Shown here piece by piece: positions 1 to 5,795 of a DNA stretch of 7,623 bases. The notes beneath the pieces were generated by a model that had not been told where the DNA came from, did not search any database, and saw only the letters and a list, made by a program, of their open reading frames with translations. Position 1 is the first letter of the stretch. Every line of letters starts with the position of its first letter. The position numbers were made by a program, and so were the translations under genes. The stretch spans positions 1 through 7,623 of the forward strand of contig DASVES010000183.1 in the NCBI GenBank assembly GCA_036380435.1, in the 5' to 3' direction. Origin of the DNA: DASQDT01 sp036380435 (lineage in GTDB: Bacteria; Acidobacteriota; Blastocatellia; Pyrinomonadales; Pyrinomonadaceae).

Positions 1-165
1 GAGACGCGGACGCGACGACGACTGCCCATCCGGGGAATGGAACTGCCGCCCCGCATAATTCTCCCGCGCCGGCGCTTGCGCCGGTGACAATCCCCGCATC
101 TAAGCGGGCGGCCGCCCTCCCACGCGGGGGGCGGCCGCCCGCTTCGCGCGTTCGGGGCGGCAATG
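1..165. other. Upstream intergenic region, possible 3' tail of a preceding gene
   Basis: No complete gene is visible. Two frames could carry the end of a gene entering from the left: frame 2 stops at TAA 56-58, and frame 3 stays open until TAG 183-185, inside the first REP-like element. Frame 3 reads as an Ala/Pro/Thr-rich tail without any recognisable domain, so neither is called as a gene. A compact hairpin lies at 69-84 (arms CCGGCG and CGCCGG, loop CTTG) and a much larger one at 102-144. The hairpins fit the 3' flank of an upstream transcription unit, which would favour the TAA at 56, but this is inference. Confidence 0.4.
102..144 (+). terminator. Large GC-rich hairpin, terminator-like
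   Basis: The arms 102-117 and 129-144 are perfect 16-base reverse complements, beginning AAGCGGG on the left and ending CCCGCTT on the right, around an 11-base loop. Stability must be very high. A long T-tract after the stem is missing (only TT, then CGCGCG), so it is not a textbook intrinsic terminator. It could act as a weak or bidirectional terminator, or as a 3'-end-stabilising structure for a gene left of the window. Confidence 0.5.
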
Positions 166-196
166 AACAGTACCGCGAGCGGTAGCGAGCGGGTAT
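166..196 (+). repeat. REP-like element, left copy of the REPIN
   Basis: This copy is identical over 31 bases to 1968-1998, the left end of the transposase element. Its internal structure is a short hairpin, TACCG (171-175) / CGGTA (180-184) with loop CGAG, followed by a tail. The 8-mer GCGAGCGG occurs twice in tandem, separated by TA (175-182 and 185-192). It contains the tetranucleotide GTAG (182-185), a motif typical of REP sequences bound by RAYT proteins, although its role here is not shown. Confidence 0.8.
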
Positions 197-228
197 GCCT
201 GCGACCAGAGTCGCGCATCCCATAACCA

Positions 229-257
229 CACCCGCGAGGCTTCCGCTCGCGGTACTG
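229..257 (-). repeat. REP-like element, diverged right copy of the REPIN
   Basis: Read on the minus strand, this copy starts with the same 15 bases as the others (CAGTACCGCGAGCGG). It then differs in the middle, where AAGCCTC replaces TAGCGA, before rejoining at GCGGGT. The change gives a clean palindrome with arms CCGCGAG (232-238) and CTCGCGG (246-252) around a 7-base loop. It is clearly the same family but a different subtype or an older copy. Confidence 0.7.
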
Positions 258-331
258 ATGTCGATGAGTCGAGTCGCGGCGCAGGCTTCAGACATGCCCC
301 CGCGCGGCTTCTTAGTCGGAGGTGGACACTG

Positions 332-1951
332 ATGACTTACCGGCTCGCCTACGCCCGGCTCTTCGACGAGAAGTCGGCGCAGAATTATTACGACGTGCTC
401 ACCCGCACGGCCGAGAATATCAGCCCGCTCTATCTCCTCGACGCCTTCGACCTCGCAGTCCTCGGCGCATACTTCGCGCTCCTCGCGCTCCTCTCCGTCT
501 ACGGCGCTTACCGCGTCAAACAGGTCATCGACTTCTGGCGCTACCGACGCGTCGAGCCGCGCCCCAAATCTCTCTACGCCGAAACGGCGCTGCCGCGCGT
601 CACCGTCCAGCTCCCGCTCTTCAACGAGATGTACGTCGTCGAGCGCCTGCTTGCGTCGGTCGCGGCGCTCGACTACCCGCGCGAACGTCTGGAGATTCAA
701 GTCCTCGACGACTCGACCGACGAGACGCGCGACGTGGCCCGCGCCGCCGTCGCGCGCCTGCGCGGCCACGGACTCGACGCCGCCTACGTTCACCGCGACG
801 ACCGCGCGGGGTTTAAGGCGGGCGCGCTCGAAGCCGGGCTGCGGACGGCGAAGGGCGAACTCGTCGCCATCTTCGACGCCGACTTCGTCCCCCGGCCTCA
901 GACGCTTCGCAAGCTCGTCCACTTCTTCAACGACCCGCTCGTCGCCTGCGCGCAGATGCGCTGGTCGCACATCAACGGCCGCTCGAATCTGCTCACGCGC
1001 CTCCAGACCGTTCTGCTCGACGGCCACTTCGTCGTCGAGCAGACGGTTCGCAATCGCACGGGCGGCTTCTTCAACTTCAACGGGACGGCCGGCATGTGGC
1101 GTCGCCGCGCCATCGAGCTATCCGGCGGCTGGCAGCACGACACGCTCACGGAGGACACCGATCTGTCCTTCCGCGCGCAGTTGATGGGCTGGAAGTTCGT
1201 CTACCTGCTCGACGAAGACGCGCCATCGGAGTTGCCCGTCGAAGCGGGGGCCTTCAAGGCGCAGCAGCGCCGCTGGGCGAAGGGCGTCACCGAGGTCGGA
1301 CTCAAACTCTACCCGCGCATCCTGCGCGCGGAGCTGCCCCGGCGCGTGAAGCTGGAGATGTTCTTCCGCCTCACCGGCAACATCAGCTACCCGCTGATGA
1401 TTCTGGTGAGCCTCCTGCAGTTCCCGCTCCTGCTCGTGCGCTACAATCAGGGCTTACACCACCTCGTCCTACTCGACGCGCCGCTCCTCGTCTTCTCCAC
1501 CCTCTCGGTCGTTTTCTTCTACGGCACGGCCATCTGGCATCTGGACGGGCGCGACCACCGCCGCTTCGTCTACCTGCCGCTGGTCATGGCGCTCGGCACG
1601 GGCCTTGCGCTCTCGAACGCGCGCGCCGTCCTCGAAGCCCTCTGCGGGGTGAAGACCGAGTTCGTCCGCACGCCCAAGTACAAGGTCGAGGGCGGCGGCG
1701 ACGAGTCGTGGAAGCGACAGAAGAAATACGGACGCAAACTCGGCCTCCTGCCCTTCGTCGAACTCTCCTTCGCCCTCTACTTCCTGCTCGCCATCCTCTA
1801 CGCCGCGCGCATGGGGATGTGGGCCACGATCCCTTTCCTCTCCCTCTTCCTCTTCGGCTACGGCTACATCGGAATCGCGAGCCTCGCTCCGGGCGCGAGC
1901 TTCAGACGTCTCGTTGACGCGTTGCGCGCCCCCGCGCACGGCCGCCGGTGA
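332..1951 (+). CDS. Processive family-2 membrane glycosyltransferase (cellulose/mannan synthase-like)
   Basis: This 539-residue inner-membrane enzyme should polymerise sugars from nucleotide-sugar donors, with the active site on the cytoplasmic side. A membrane helix lies at about 41-60. The GT-A catalytic domain follows at about 88-320, with all hallmark motifs of processive beta-glycosyltransferases: DDSTDET at 126-132 (nucleotide binding), DAD at 182-184 (metal binding), TEDTD at 273-277 (catalytic base) and QQRRW at 311-315 (acceptor binding). Four or five further membrane segments lie at about 351-369, 380-402, 412-432, 472-491 and 496-518. The RTPKY motif at 446-450, between the C-terminal helices, is typical of CslA/cellulose-synthase-like relatives. 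The start ATG at 332 has a strong Shine-Dalgarno, GGAGG at 318-322, nine bases upstream. No PilZ domain and no bcsB or bcsZ partner is seen, so the product (cellulose, mannan or another glycan) cannot be named. The gene looks monocistronic; a REP-flanked transposase follows directly. Confidence 0.92.
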   Translation: MTYRLAYARLFDEKSAQNYYDVLTRTAENISPLYLLDAFDLAVLGAYFALLALLSVYGAYRVKQVIDFWRYRRVEPRPKSLYAETALPRVTVQLPLFNEMYVVERLLASVAALDYPRERLEIQVLDDSTDETRDVARAAVARLRGHGLDAAYVHRDDRAGFKAGALEAGLRTAKGELVAIFDADFVPRPQTLRKLVHFFNDPLVACAQMRWSHINGRSNLLTRLQTVLLDGHFVVEQTVRNRTGGFFNFNGTAGMWRRRAIELSGGWQHDTLTEDTDLSFRAQLMGWKFVYLLDEDAPSELPVEAGAFKAQQRRWAKGVTEVGLKLYPRILRAELPRRVKLEMFFRLTGNISYPLMILVSLLQFPLLLVRYNQGLHHLVLLDAPLLVFSTLSVVFFYGTAIWHLDGRDHRRFVYLPLVMALGTGLALSNARAVLEALCGVKTEFVRTPKYKVEGGGDESWKRQKKYGRKLGLLPFVELSFALYFLLAILYAARMGMWATIPFLSLFLFGYGYIGIASLAPGASFRRLVDALRAPAHGRR

Positions 1952-1967
1952 GTCGCCCAAGCGACAC

Positions 1968-1998
1968 AACAGTACCGCGAGCGGTAGCGAGCGGGTAT
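1968..1998 (+). repeat. REP-like element, left end of the transposase element
   Basis: This copy is identical to 166-196 over 31 bases, and its bases 1969-1996 are the perfect reverse complement of 2556-2583. It ends only ten bases before the transposase start codon, so it must overlap the gene's promoter region. The same hairpin (TACCG/CGGTA) and tandem GCGAGCGG units are present. Confidence 0.85.
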
Positions 1999-2001
1999 AC
2001 T
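1996..2001 (+). promoter_or_regulatory. Candidate -10 box at the REP edge for the transposase gene
   Basis: TATACT matches the TATAAT consensus at five of six positions and straddles the inner edge of the left REP copy. A transcript starting seven or eight bases later would begin almost exactly at the ATG at 2009, giving a leaderless mRNA. This would fit the lack of any Shine-Dalgarno before that ATG. No -35 hexamer is recognisable at the usual distance, so the call is tentative. Confidence 0.3.
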
Positions 2002-2008
2002 CCGCGGC

Positions 2009-2533
2009 ATGAGCGCGCCTGACTACCTCACAGGCGGCGACCGCGTCCCGCTCGCGTACCTCATCACATTCCGCTGTTACGGCACCTGGCTGCACGGCGA
2101 TGAGCGCGGCTCGACCGACCGCCACCACAACCGCTACGGCACGCCGTTCATCCCGCCCGACGAACATTGGAGGCGATACAACACGCGCACGCTCAGATAC
2201 GCGCCGGTCGAGCTAGACACTACGCAGCGGGCCGCGGTCGAGGCGTCCATCCGGGAGACGTGTGAGGCCCGCGGTTGGGCGTTGCGTGCGGTTAACGTCA
2301 GAACCAATCACGTCCACGCCGTCGTCTCGGCAGGTTGCAAGCCGGAACGGGTGATAGTCGCCTTCAAGGCTAACGCGACACACAGAATGAGAGCAGAGGA
2401 ATGCTGGCCGCACGAGCACAGCCCGTGGTCGGAAGGAGGTAGCCGGCGTTACCTGTGGGTGGAGCGTAACGTTGAGCGGGCAGTTGAATATGTGATGTAT
2501 GGGCAAGGTGATCGACCGCCGGATTTTGATTGA
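2009..2533 (+). CDS. REP-associated tyrosine transposase (RAYT), IS200-like Y1/HUH family
   Basis: This 174-residue protein is a single-domain Y1 transposase, an enzyme that nicks and joins single-stranded DNA at hairpin ends through a 5'-phosphotyrosine intermediate. The N-terminal strand followed by GTWLHGDERGS (25-35) is characteristic of one large RAYT-like branch of this family. The metal-binding HUH motif is H101-V-H103, within the stretch NVRTNHVHAVV. The C-terminal helix carries the probable nucleophile Y161 in EYVMYGQ, with Y164 as a less likely alternative and Q166 as a possible metal ligand. All catalytic residues appear intact and the length is normal for the family. The gene lies between inverted REP-like copies, supporting a RAYT role over a plain insertion-sequence transposase. 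No Shine-Dalgarno precedes ATG 2009. The 3' third (GAATATGTGATGTATGGGCA and after) is visibly poorer in G/C than the neighbouring genes, which suggests transfer or relaxed codon selection. Confidence 0.85.
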   Translation: MSAPDYLTGGDRVPLAYLITFRCYGTWLHGDERGSTDRHHNRYGTPFIPPDEHWRRYNTRTLRYAPVELDTTQRAAVEASIRETCEARGWALRAVNVRTNHVHAVVSAGCKPERVIVAFKANATHRMRAEECWPHEHSPWSEGGSRRYLWVERNVERAVEYVMYGQGDRPPDFD

Positions 2534-2555
2534 GAGTAGAGCTTTTGACCAAGCC

Positions 2556-2583
2556 ACCCGCTCGCTACCGCTCGCGGTACTGT
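2556..2583 (-). repeat. REP-like element, right end of the transposase element
   Basis: This is a perfect 28-base reverse complement of 1969-1996, starting 22 bases after the transposase stop codon. It could form a hairpin with the left copy in single-stranded DNA. In the transposase mRNA it would supply a 3' stem-loop of its own (TACCG/CGGTA arms). It lies 19 bases upstream of the receptor gene's candidate -35 box. Confidence 0.85.
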
Positions 2584-2602
2584 GATTGCAGCCACTTCAA
2601 CC

Positions 2603-2631
2603 TTGACCCTTGGGCGCGCGCGCCTTAGTAT
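2603..2631 (+). promoter_or_regulatory. Candidate sigma70-type promoter of the TonB receptor gene
   Basis: TTGACC (2603-2608, five of six to consensus) is followed after exactly 17 bases by TAGTAT (2626-2631, four of six). This predicts a start near 2638 and a leader of about 77 bases before the ATG at 2715. It is the best promoter match in the gap between the REP copy and the receptor gene. The spacer contains an alternating GCGCGCGCGC run. No operator is evident. Confidence 0.45.
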
Positions 2632-2714
2632 CTCCGCCGAGCTTTTCGCCTTGTTGCTGGGGCGCGCTCCCCGGCCTTCCATTCTGACCACATCGCTTCA
2701 TCGAAGAGGAATCT

Positions 2715-5699
2715 ATGCTCAACAGAATGCCCCCCACGCTCGCGCGCCTCGCCGCCGTGTGCGCGCTGCTCGCGCTCGTATCTCTGTCGGCCCTCGCACA
2801 GTCGCAGGCGACCACCGGCAACATCGAGGGCCGCGTGCTCGACCCGCAGGGCGCGGTCGTCCCCGGCGCCACCGTCACCGCCACGAACAAGGAGACCGGC
2901 CTTGAGCGGACGGCGACGACGGACGACGAAGGCAACTACCGCGTCATCCTGCTGCCGCCCGGCGTCTACAACGTGCGCGCCGCGGCGACGAACTTCTCCG
3001 GCGCGCAGGCCGCGGACGTGATCGTCTCGGTCGGCGGCCTGACCACACTCGACGTGACGCTCGGCGTCAGCGGCGCCTCCGAGCAGATTACGGTCTCGGC
3101 CGAGGCGCCCGTCGTCGAGACCACGCGCACGTCCGTGGCGACTACGGTCAATCAGGTCGCCATCGAGAACCTGCCCGTCAACGGCCGCAACTACCTCGAC
3201 TTCGCCACGCTCACGCCCGGCGTCATCCGCGACCAGACCAGAGACGGCGACCTCTCCGTCGGCGGGCAGAAGGGAACTCTCAACAATCTTCAGGTGGATG
3301 GCACCGACAACAACAACACCTTCTTCGGACAAGCCTTCGGCCGCACGGGCGTTCGGCCCCCGTATCAATTCTCCGAGGAGTCGGTGCAGGAGTTTCAGGT
3401 CAACCAGAACGGCTTCTCGGCCGAGTTCGGCCGCGCGGGCGGCGCCGTCATCAACGTCGTCACGCGCAGTGGGACGAACGAGTTTCACGGCGGACTCTTC
3501 GAGTACTTCCGCGACGAGGCTCTGAACGCCAGCACGCCGACGCTCAAGGCGCAGCAGTCGCAACGCGGCCAGCCCAACGTCCGGCCCCCGCTCCAGATCA
3601 ACCAGTTCGGCGGGCGCATCGGCGGCCCCATCGTCAAGAACCGCGCCTTCTTCTTCTTCACCTACGACGGCCAGCGGCAGAAGCTGCCGAACCCGGTGGA
3701 GCCGCCGAACCTCTTCACCGCCGCCGGCGCAACCGCGCGCCCGCTGCTGGAACCTCTGATCGGCACCTATCAGATCAACCGCGACCAGGATGTCTTCATG
3801 CTCAAGTCCGACATCTCCCTGAACCGCAGCAACCAGTTGACGCTCCGCTTCAACCAGCAGAACTTCACCGGCGTCAACAACGAGTTCACCGGCCCGCTCG
3901 CCGTCGAGCAGCACTCCGGCGACAGTCTCGCCAAGACGACGACTTTCTCAGGCACGCTCGCCTCGACGTTTAGCAGCTCCGTCGTCAACGAGCTGCGCTT
4001 TCAGTTCGCGCGCGACAAGGAGCCGGGCACGGCCAACTCCGACGCCCCCGAGGCGCAGATTCAAACCGGCGCCGGCTTCCTCCTCATCGGCCGCAACAAC
4101 TTCAGCCCCCGCGAAACCACCATCAAGCGCGCACAGTTCGTTGATAACCTCTCCTACGTGCGCGGCGCACATAACTTCAAGACCGGCGTCGATTTCAACT
4201 TCGACCGCATCTTCAACTTCTTCCCCGGCTTCTTTACCGGGCAGTACACCTTTACCTCCTACGCGAACTTCGCCCTCAACCGCCCGTCGAGCTACACGCA
4301 ACGCTTCGCCCTTCCCAACACCTCGGGCGCGACGACCTTCCCCGACAGCACCGACTACGCTTTCTTCCTACAGGACGACTGGCGCGTCACCCCGCGCCTG
4401 ACCGTCAACGCCGGCCTGCGCTGGGACTATCAGGCGCTCGCCCGTCCGCCCATCCAGAACCCCGACCCCATCCTCCTCGCCGCCGGCCTCGACACCAGCC
4501 GCCAGCCGAAGGACACCAACAACTTCGCCCCGCGCCTCGGCTTCTCTTACGCCTTCGACGACAAGTCGGTCGTGCGCGGCGGCTACGGCCTCTTCTACGG
4601 CCGCACCACGGCCATCATGCTGGGCACGGCCCATTCGGGCAACGGCGTGCAGACCACCGGCGTCACGCTCACCTGCACGACGACGCCGGCCAACCCGTGC
4701 CCCACCTACCCGAACAACCTGACAACTCTGCCCGCGGCCGGGACGGGCCGCCCCGACCTCTTCATCTTTCAGGAGGGCTACACGCAGCCCTACGTCCAGC
4801 AGGCGCGTCTCGGCTACGAGCGCGAGGTCTTCGATAACACCAGCTTCTCGGCGACCATCATGCTCTACCGCGGCGTCCACCTCTCGCGCACGCGCGACAT
4901 CAACCTCGGCACGCCCGTCCCCACCAACTTCACGGCCTCCGACGGCACACTCTTCTCCGTCGAACGCTTCCCCGCGGCGCGGCCCTTCGCCAGCTACAAC
5001 CGCATCAGTCTCTTCGAGAGCAACGGCAACTCGTTCTATCGCGGCCTCGCCCTGCAACTGGCGCGGCGTCTGACGCGCGGCTTCCAGTACATCGCCTCCT
5101 ACACCTTCTCGAAGGCCGAGGACGACAAGCCCGACTCGACGGCCGTCGTCCCCGGCGGCGGCGACGACGCCAAGGTCGTCCAGAACTCGCTCAACATCCG
5201 CGGCGACTACGCGCGCAACGACGTTGACCTCCCGCACCGCTTCGTCTTCAGCCCCATCTACACCTTCGGCCGCTACAACGCCGACAGCGCGCTCGTGCGC
5301 GGCCTGCTGAGCGACTGGACGGTCTCCGGCATCCTCCAGATGCAATCCGGCTACCCCTACTCGGCGCAGATCGGCGCGGACGTGAACCGCGACGGCAACT
5401 CGCGCAGCGACCGCGTCCCCGGCGCCACCCGCAACAGCTTCCGCACTCCCAACACCTATCAGGTGGACTTGCGCCTCCAGCGCGCCTTCCGCTTCGGCGA
5501 GGACATGCAACTCCGGCTCATCGGCGAGGCTTTCAACGTCTTCAACCGCGCCAACATCCTCACCACGAACACGAACTTCTTTAACGCCAACACCACCCTG
5601 CTCACGCTGACGCCCCCCACCGGCGGCGCCGCCTTCGGCCTGCCCCGCACCTTCCAGACGCAGCGGCAGATTCAGTTGGCCATCAAGTTCGAGTTCTGA
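2715..5699 (+). CDS. Oar-like TonB-dependent outer-membrane receptor with carboxypeptidase-regulatory-like domain
   Basis: This 994-residue protein should be an outer-membrane beta-barrel that imports a bound substrate using TonB/ExbBD energy. A signal peptide occupies 1-28 (hydrophobic core about 9-27, probable cleavage after SALA). A carboxypeptidase-regulatory-like, Ig-type domain follows at about 35-117, with the typical IEGRVLDPQGAVVPGATV opening and DEGNYRV. The plug domain is at about 125-260 (ENLPVNGRNYLDFATLTPGV, LQVDGTDNN, SAEFGRAGGAVINVVTRSGT). The remainder is the barrel, ending in the terminal phenylalanine (KFEF) usual for outer-membrane insertion. Two cysteines, 654 and 662, are the only ones outside the signal peptide and probably form a disulfide in an external loop. 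AGAGGA at 2705-2710 supports the ATG at 2715. No SusD-like partner, transporter or regulator is adjacent, so the ligand is unknown. In Acidobacteriota such proteins form large paralogous sets thought to handle glycans or peptides. Confidence 0.93.
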   Translation: MLNRMPPTLARLAAVCALLALVSLSALAQSQATTGNIEGRVLDPQGAVVPGATVTATNKETGLERTATTDDEGNYRVILLPPGVYNVRAAATNFSGAQAADVIVSVGGLTTLDVTLGVSGASEQITVSAEAPVVETTRTSVATTVNQVAIENLPVNGRNYLDFATLTPGVIRDQTRDGDLSVGGQKGTLNNLQVDGTDNNNTFFGQAFGRTGVRPPYQFSEESVQEFQVNQNGFSAEFGRAGGAVINVVTRSGTNEFHGGLFEYFRDEALNASTPTLKAQQSQRGQPNVRPPLQINQFGGRIGGPIVKNRAFFFFTYDGQRQKLPNPVEPPNLFTAAGATARPLLEPLIGTYQINRDQDVFMLKSDISLNRSNQLTLRFNQQNFTGVNNEFTGPLAVEQHSGDSLAKTTTFSGTLASTFSSSVVNELRFQFARDKEPGTANSDAPEAQIQTGAGFLLIGRNNFSPRETTIKRAQFVDNLSYVRGAHNFKTGVDFNFDRIFNFFPGFFTGQYTFTSYANFALNRPSSYTQRFALPNTSGATTFPDSTDYAFFLQDDWRVTPRLTVNAGLRWDYQALARPPIQNPDPILLAAGLDTSRQPKDTNNFAPRLGFSYAFDDKSVVRGGYGLFYGRTTAIMLGTAHSGNGVQTTGVTLTCTTTPANPCPTYPNNLTTLPAAGTGRPDLFIFQEGYTQPYVQQARLGYEREVFDNTSFSATIMLYRGVHLSRTRDINLGTPVPTNFTASDGTLFSVERFPAARPFASYNRISLFESNGNSFYRGLALQLARRLTRGFQYIASYTFSKAEDDKPDSTAVVPGGGDDAKVVQNSLNIRGDYARNDVDLPHRFVFSPIYTFGRYNADSALVRGLLSDWTVSGILQMQSGYPYSAQIGADVNRDGNSRSDRVPGATRNSFRTPNTYQVDLRLQRAFRFGEDMQLRLIGEAFNVFNRANILTTNTNFFNANTTLLTLTPPTGGAAFGLPRTFQTQRQIQLAIKFEF

Positions 5700-5727
5700 A
5701 GACAGAAGACAATCGCCGTTCAAACAA

Positions 5728-5765
5728 AAAAGGCGGGGCGTTCACGAATGAACGCCCCGCCTTTT
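5728..5765. terminator. Bidirectional intrinsic terminator between convergent genes
   Basis: The arms 5728-5744 and 5749-5765 form a perfect 17-bp stem with a CGAA tetraloop. The GC core (GGCGGGGCG / CGCCCCGCC) is flanked by an A-run on the left (5726-5731) and a T-run on the right (5762-5765, then AGTTTTC). Because A and T runs flank both sides, it can stop transcription from the receptor gene on the plus strand and from the Bax-inhibitor gene on the minus strand. It lies 28 bases after the receptor stop and 30 bases after the opposing gene's stop. Confidence 0.92.
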
Positions 5766-5795
5766 AGTTTTCGCGCGCGCGTGCGCCGGGTTCGG

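Larger units (their letters stand above)
166..257. repeat. REPIN: inverted pair of REP-like elements without a transposase
   Basis: Two copies of a ~29-base REP-like element face each other (166-196 forward, 229-257 reverse) across a 32-base spacer. Both begin at the outer edge with CAGTACCGCGAGCGG. This is the same arrangement as the two copies around the transposase gene at 2009-2533, but with the gene absent. The spacer has its own small hairpin (GCGAC 201-205, GTCGC 210-214, loop CAGA), so the unit could fold as a long cruciform in single-stranded DNA. Such doublets are known as REPINs or BIMEs and are mobilised in trans by RAYT transposases; that this one is mobile is inferred from sequence identity with the transposase element. 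Confidence 0.75.
1968..2583. mobile_element. RAYT transposase element bounded by inverted REP-like repeats
   Basis: A ~616-base unit consists of a Y1 transposase gene between two REP-like copies. Bases 1969-1996 and 2556-2583 are perfect 28-base reverse complements. The left copy begins 16 bases after the stop of the glycosyltransferase, so the element sits in the short gap before the receptor gene's promoter. No target-site duplication is seen at the outer edges, as expected for HUH/Y1 elements, which transpose through single strands. It may be an immobile, vertically inherited RAYT locus rather than an active insertion sequence; the sequence alone cannot decide. Confidence 0.75.

Noticed and set aside
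3..185. Open frame running through the 102-144 hairpin and ending at a TAG inside the REPIN
   Set aside because: It has no start within the window and no recognisable domain, and its composition simply follows the GC-rich hairpin repeats. Sixty open codons are expected by chance at this GC content.
166..257. The repeats at 166-257 as a CRISPR array fragment
   Set aside because: There are only two copies, they are inverted rather than direct, they occur elsewhere around a transposase gene, and no cas gene is present.
1952..1965. Small hairpin GTCGC-CCAA-GCGAC directly after the glycosyltransferase stop
   Set aside because: It is only five base pairs with no T-tract, too weak for a terminator. 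A similar GCGAC/GTCGC hairpin in the REPIN spacer (201-214) is short enough to be coincidence.
2625..3914. Long minus-strand open frame of 429 codons opposite the receptor gene
   Set aside because: It is the antisense shadow of a high-GC coding region: it is Arg/Ala/Gly/Val-rich and lacks any domain, while the opposite strand encodes a full-length recognisable receptor. The 451-codon frame at 4368-5723 is rejected for the same reason.
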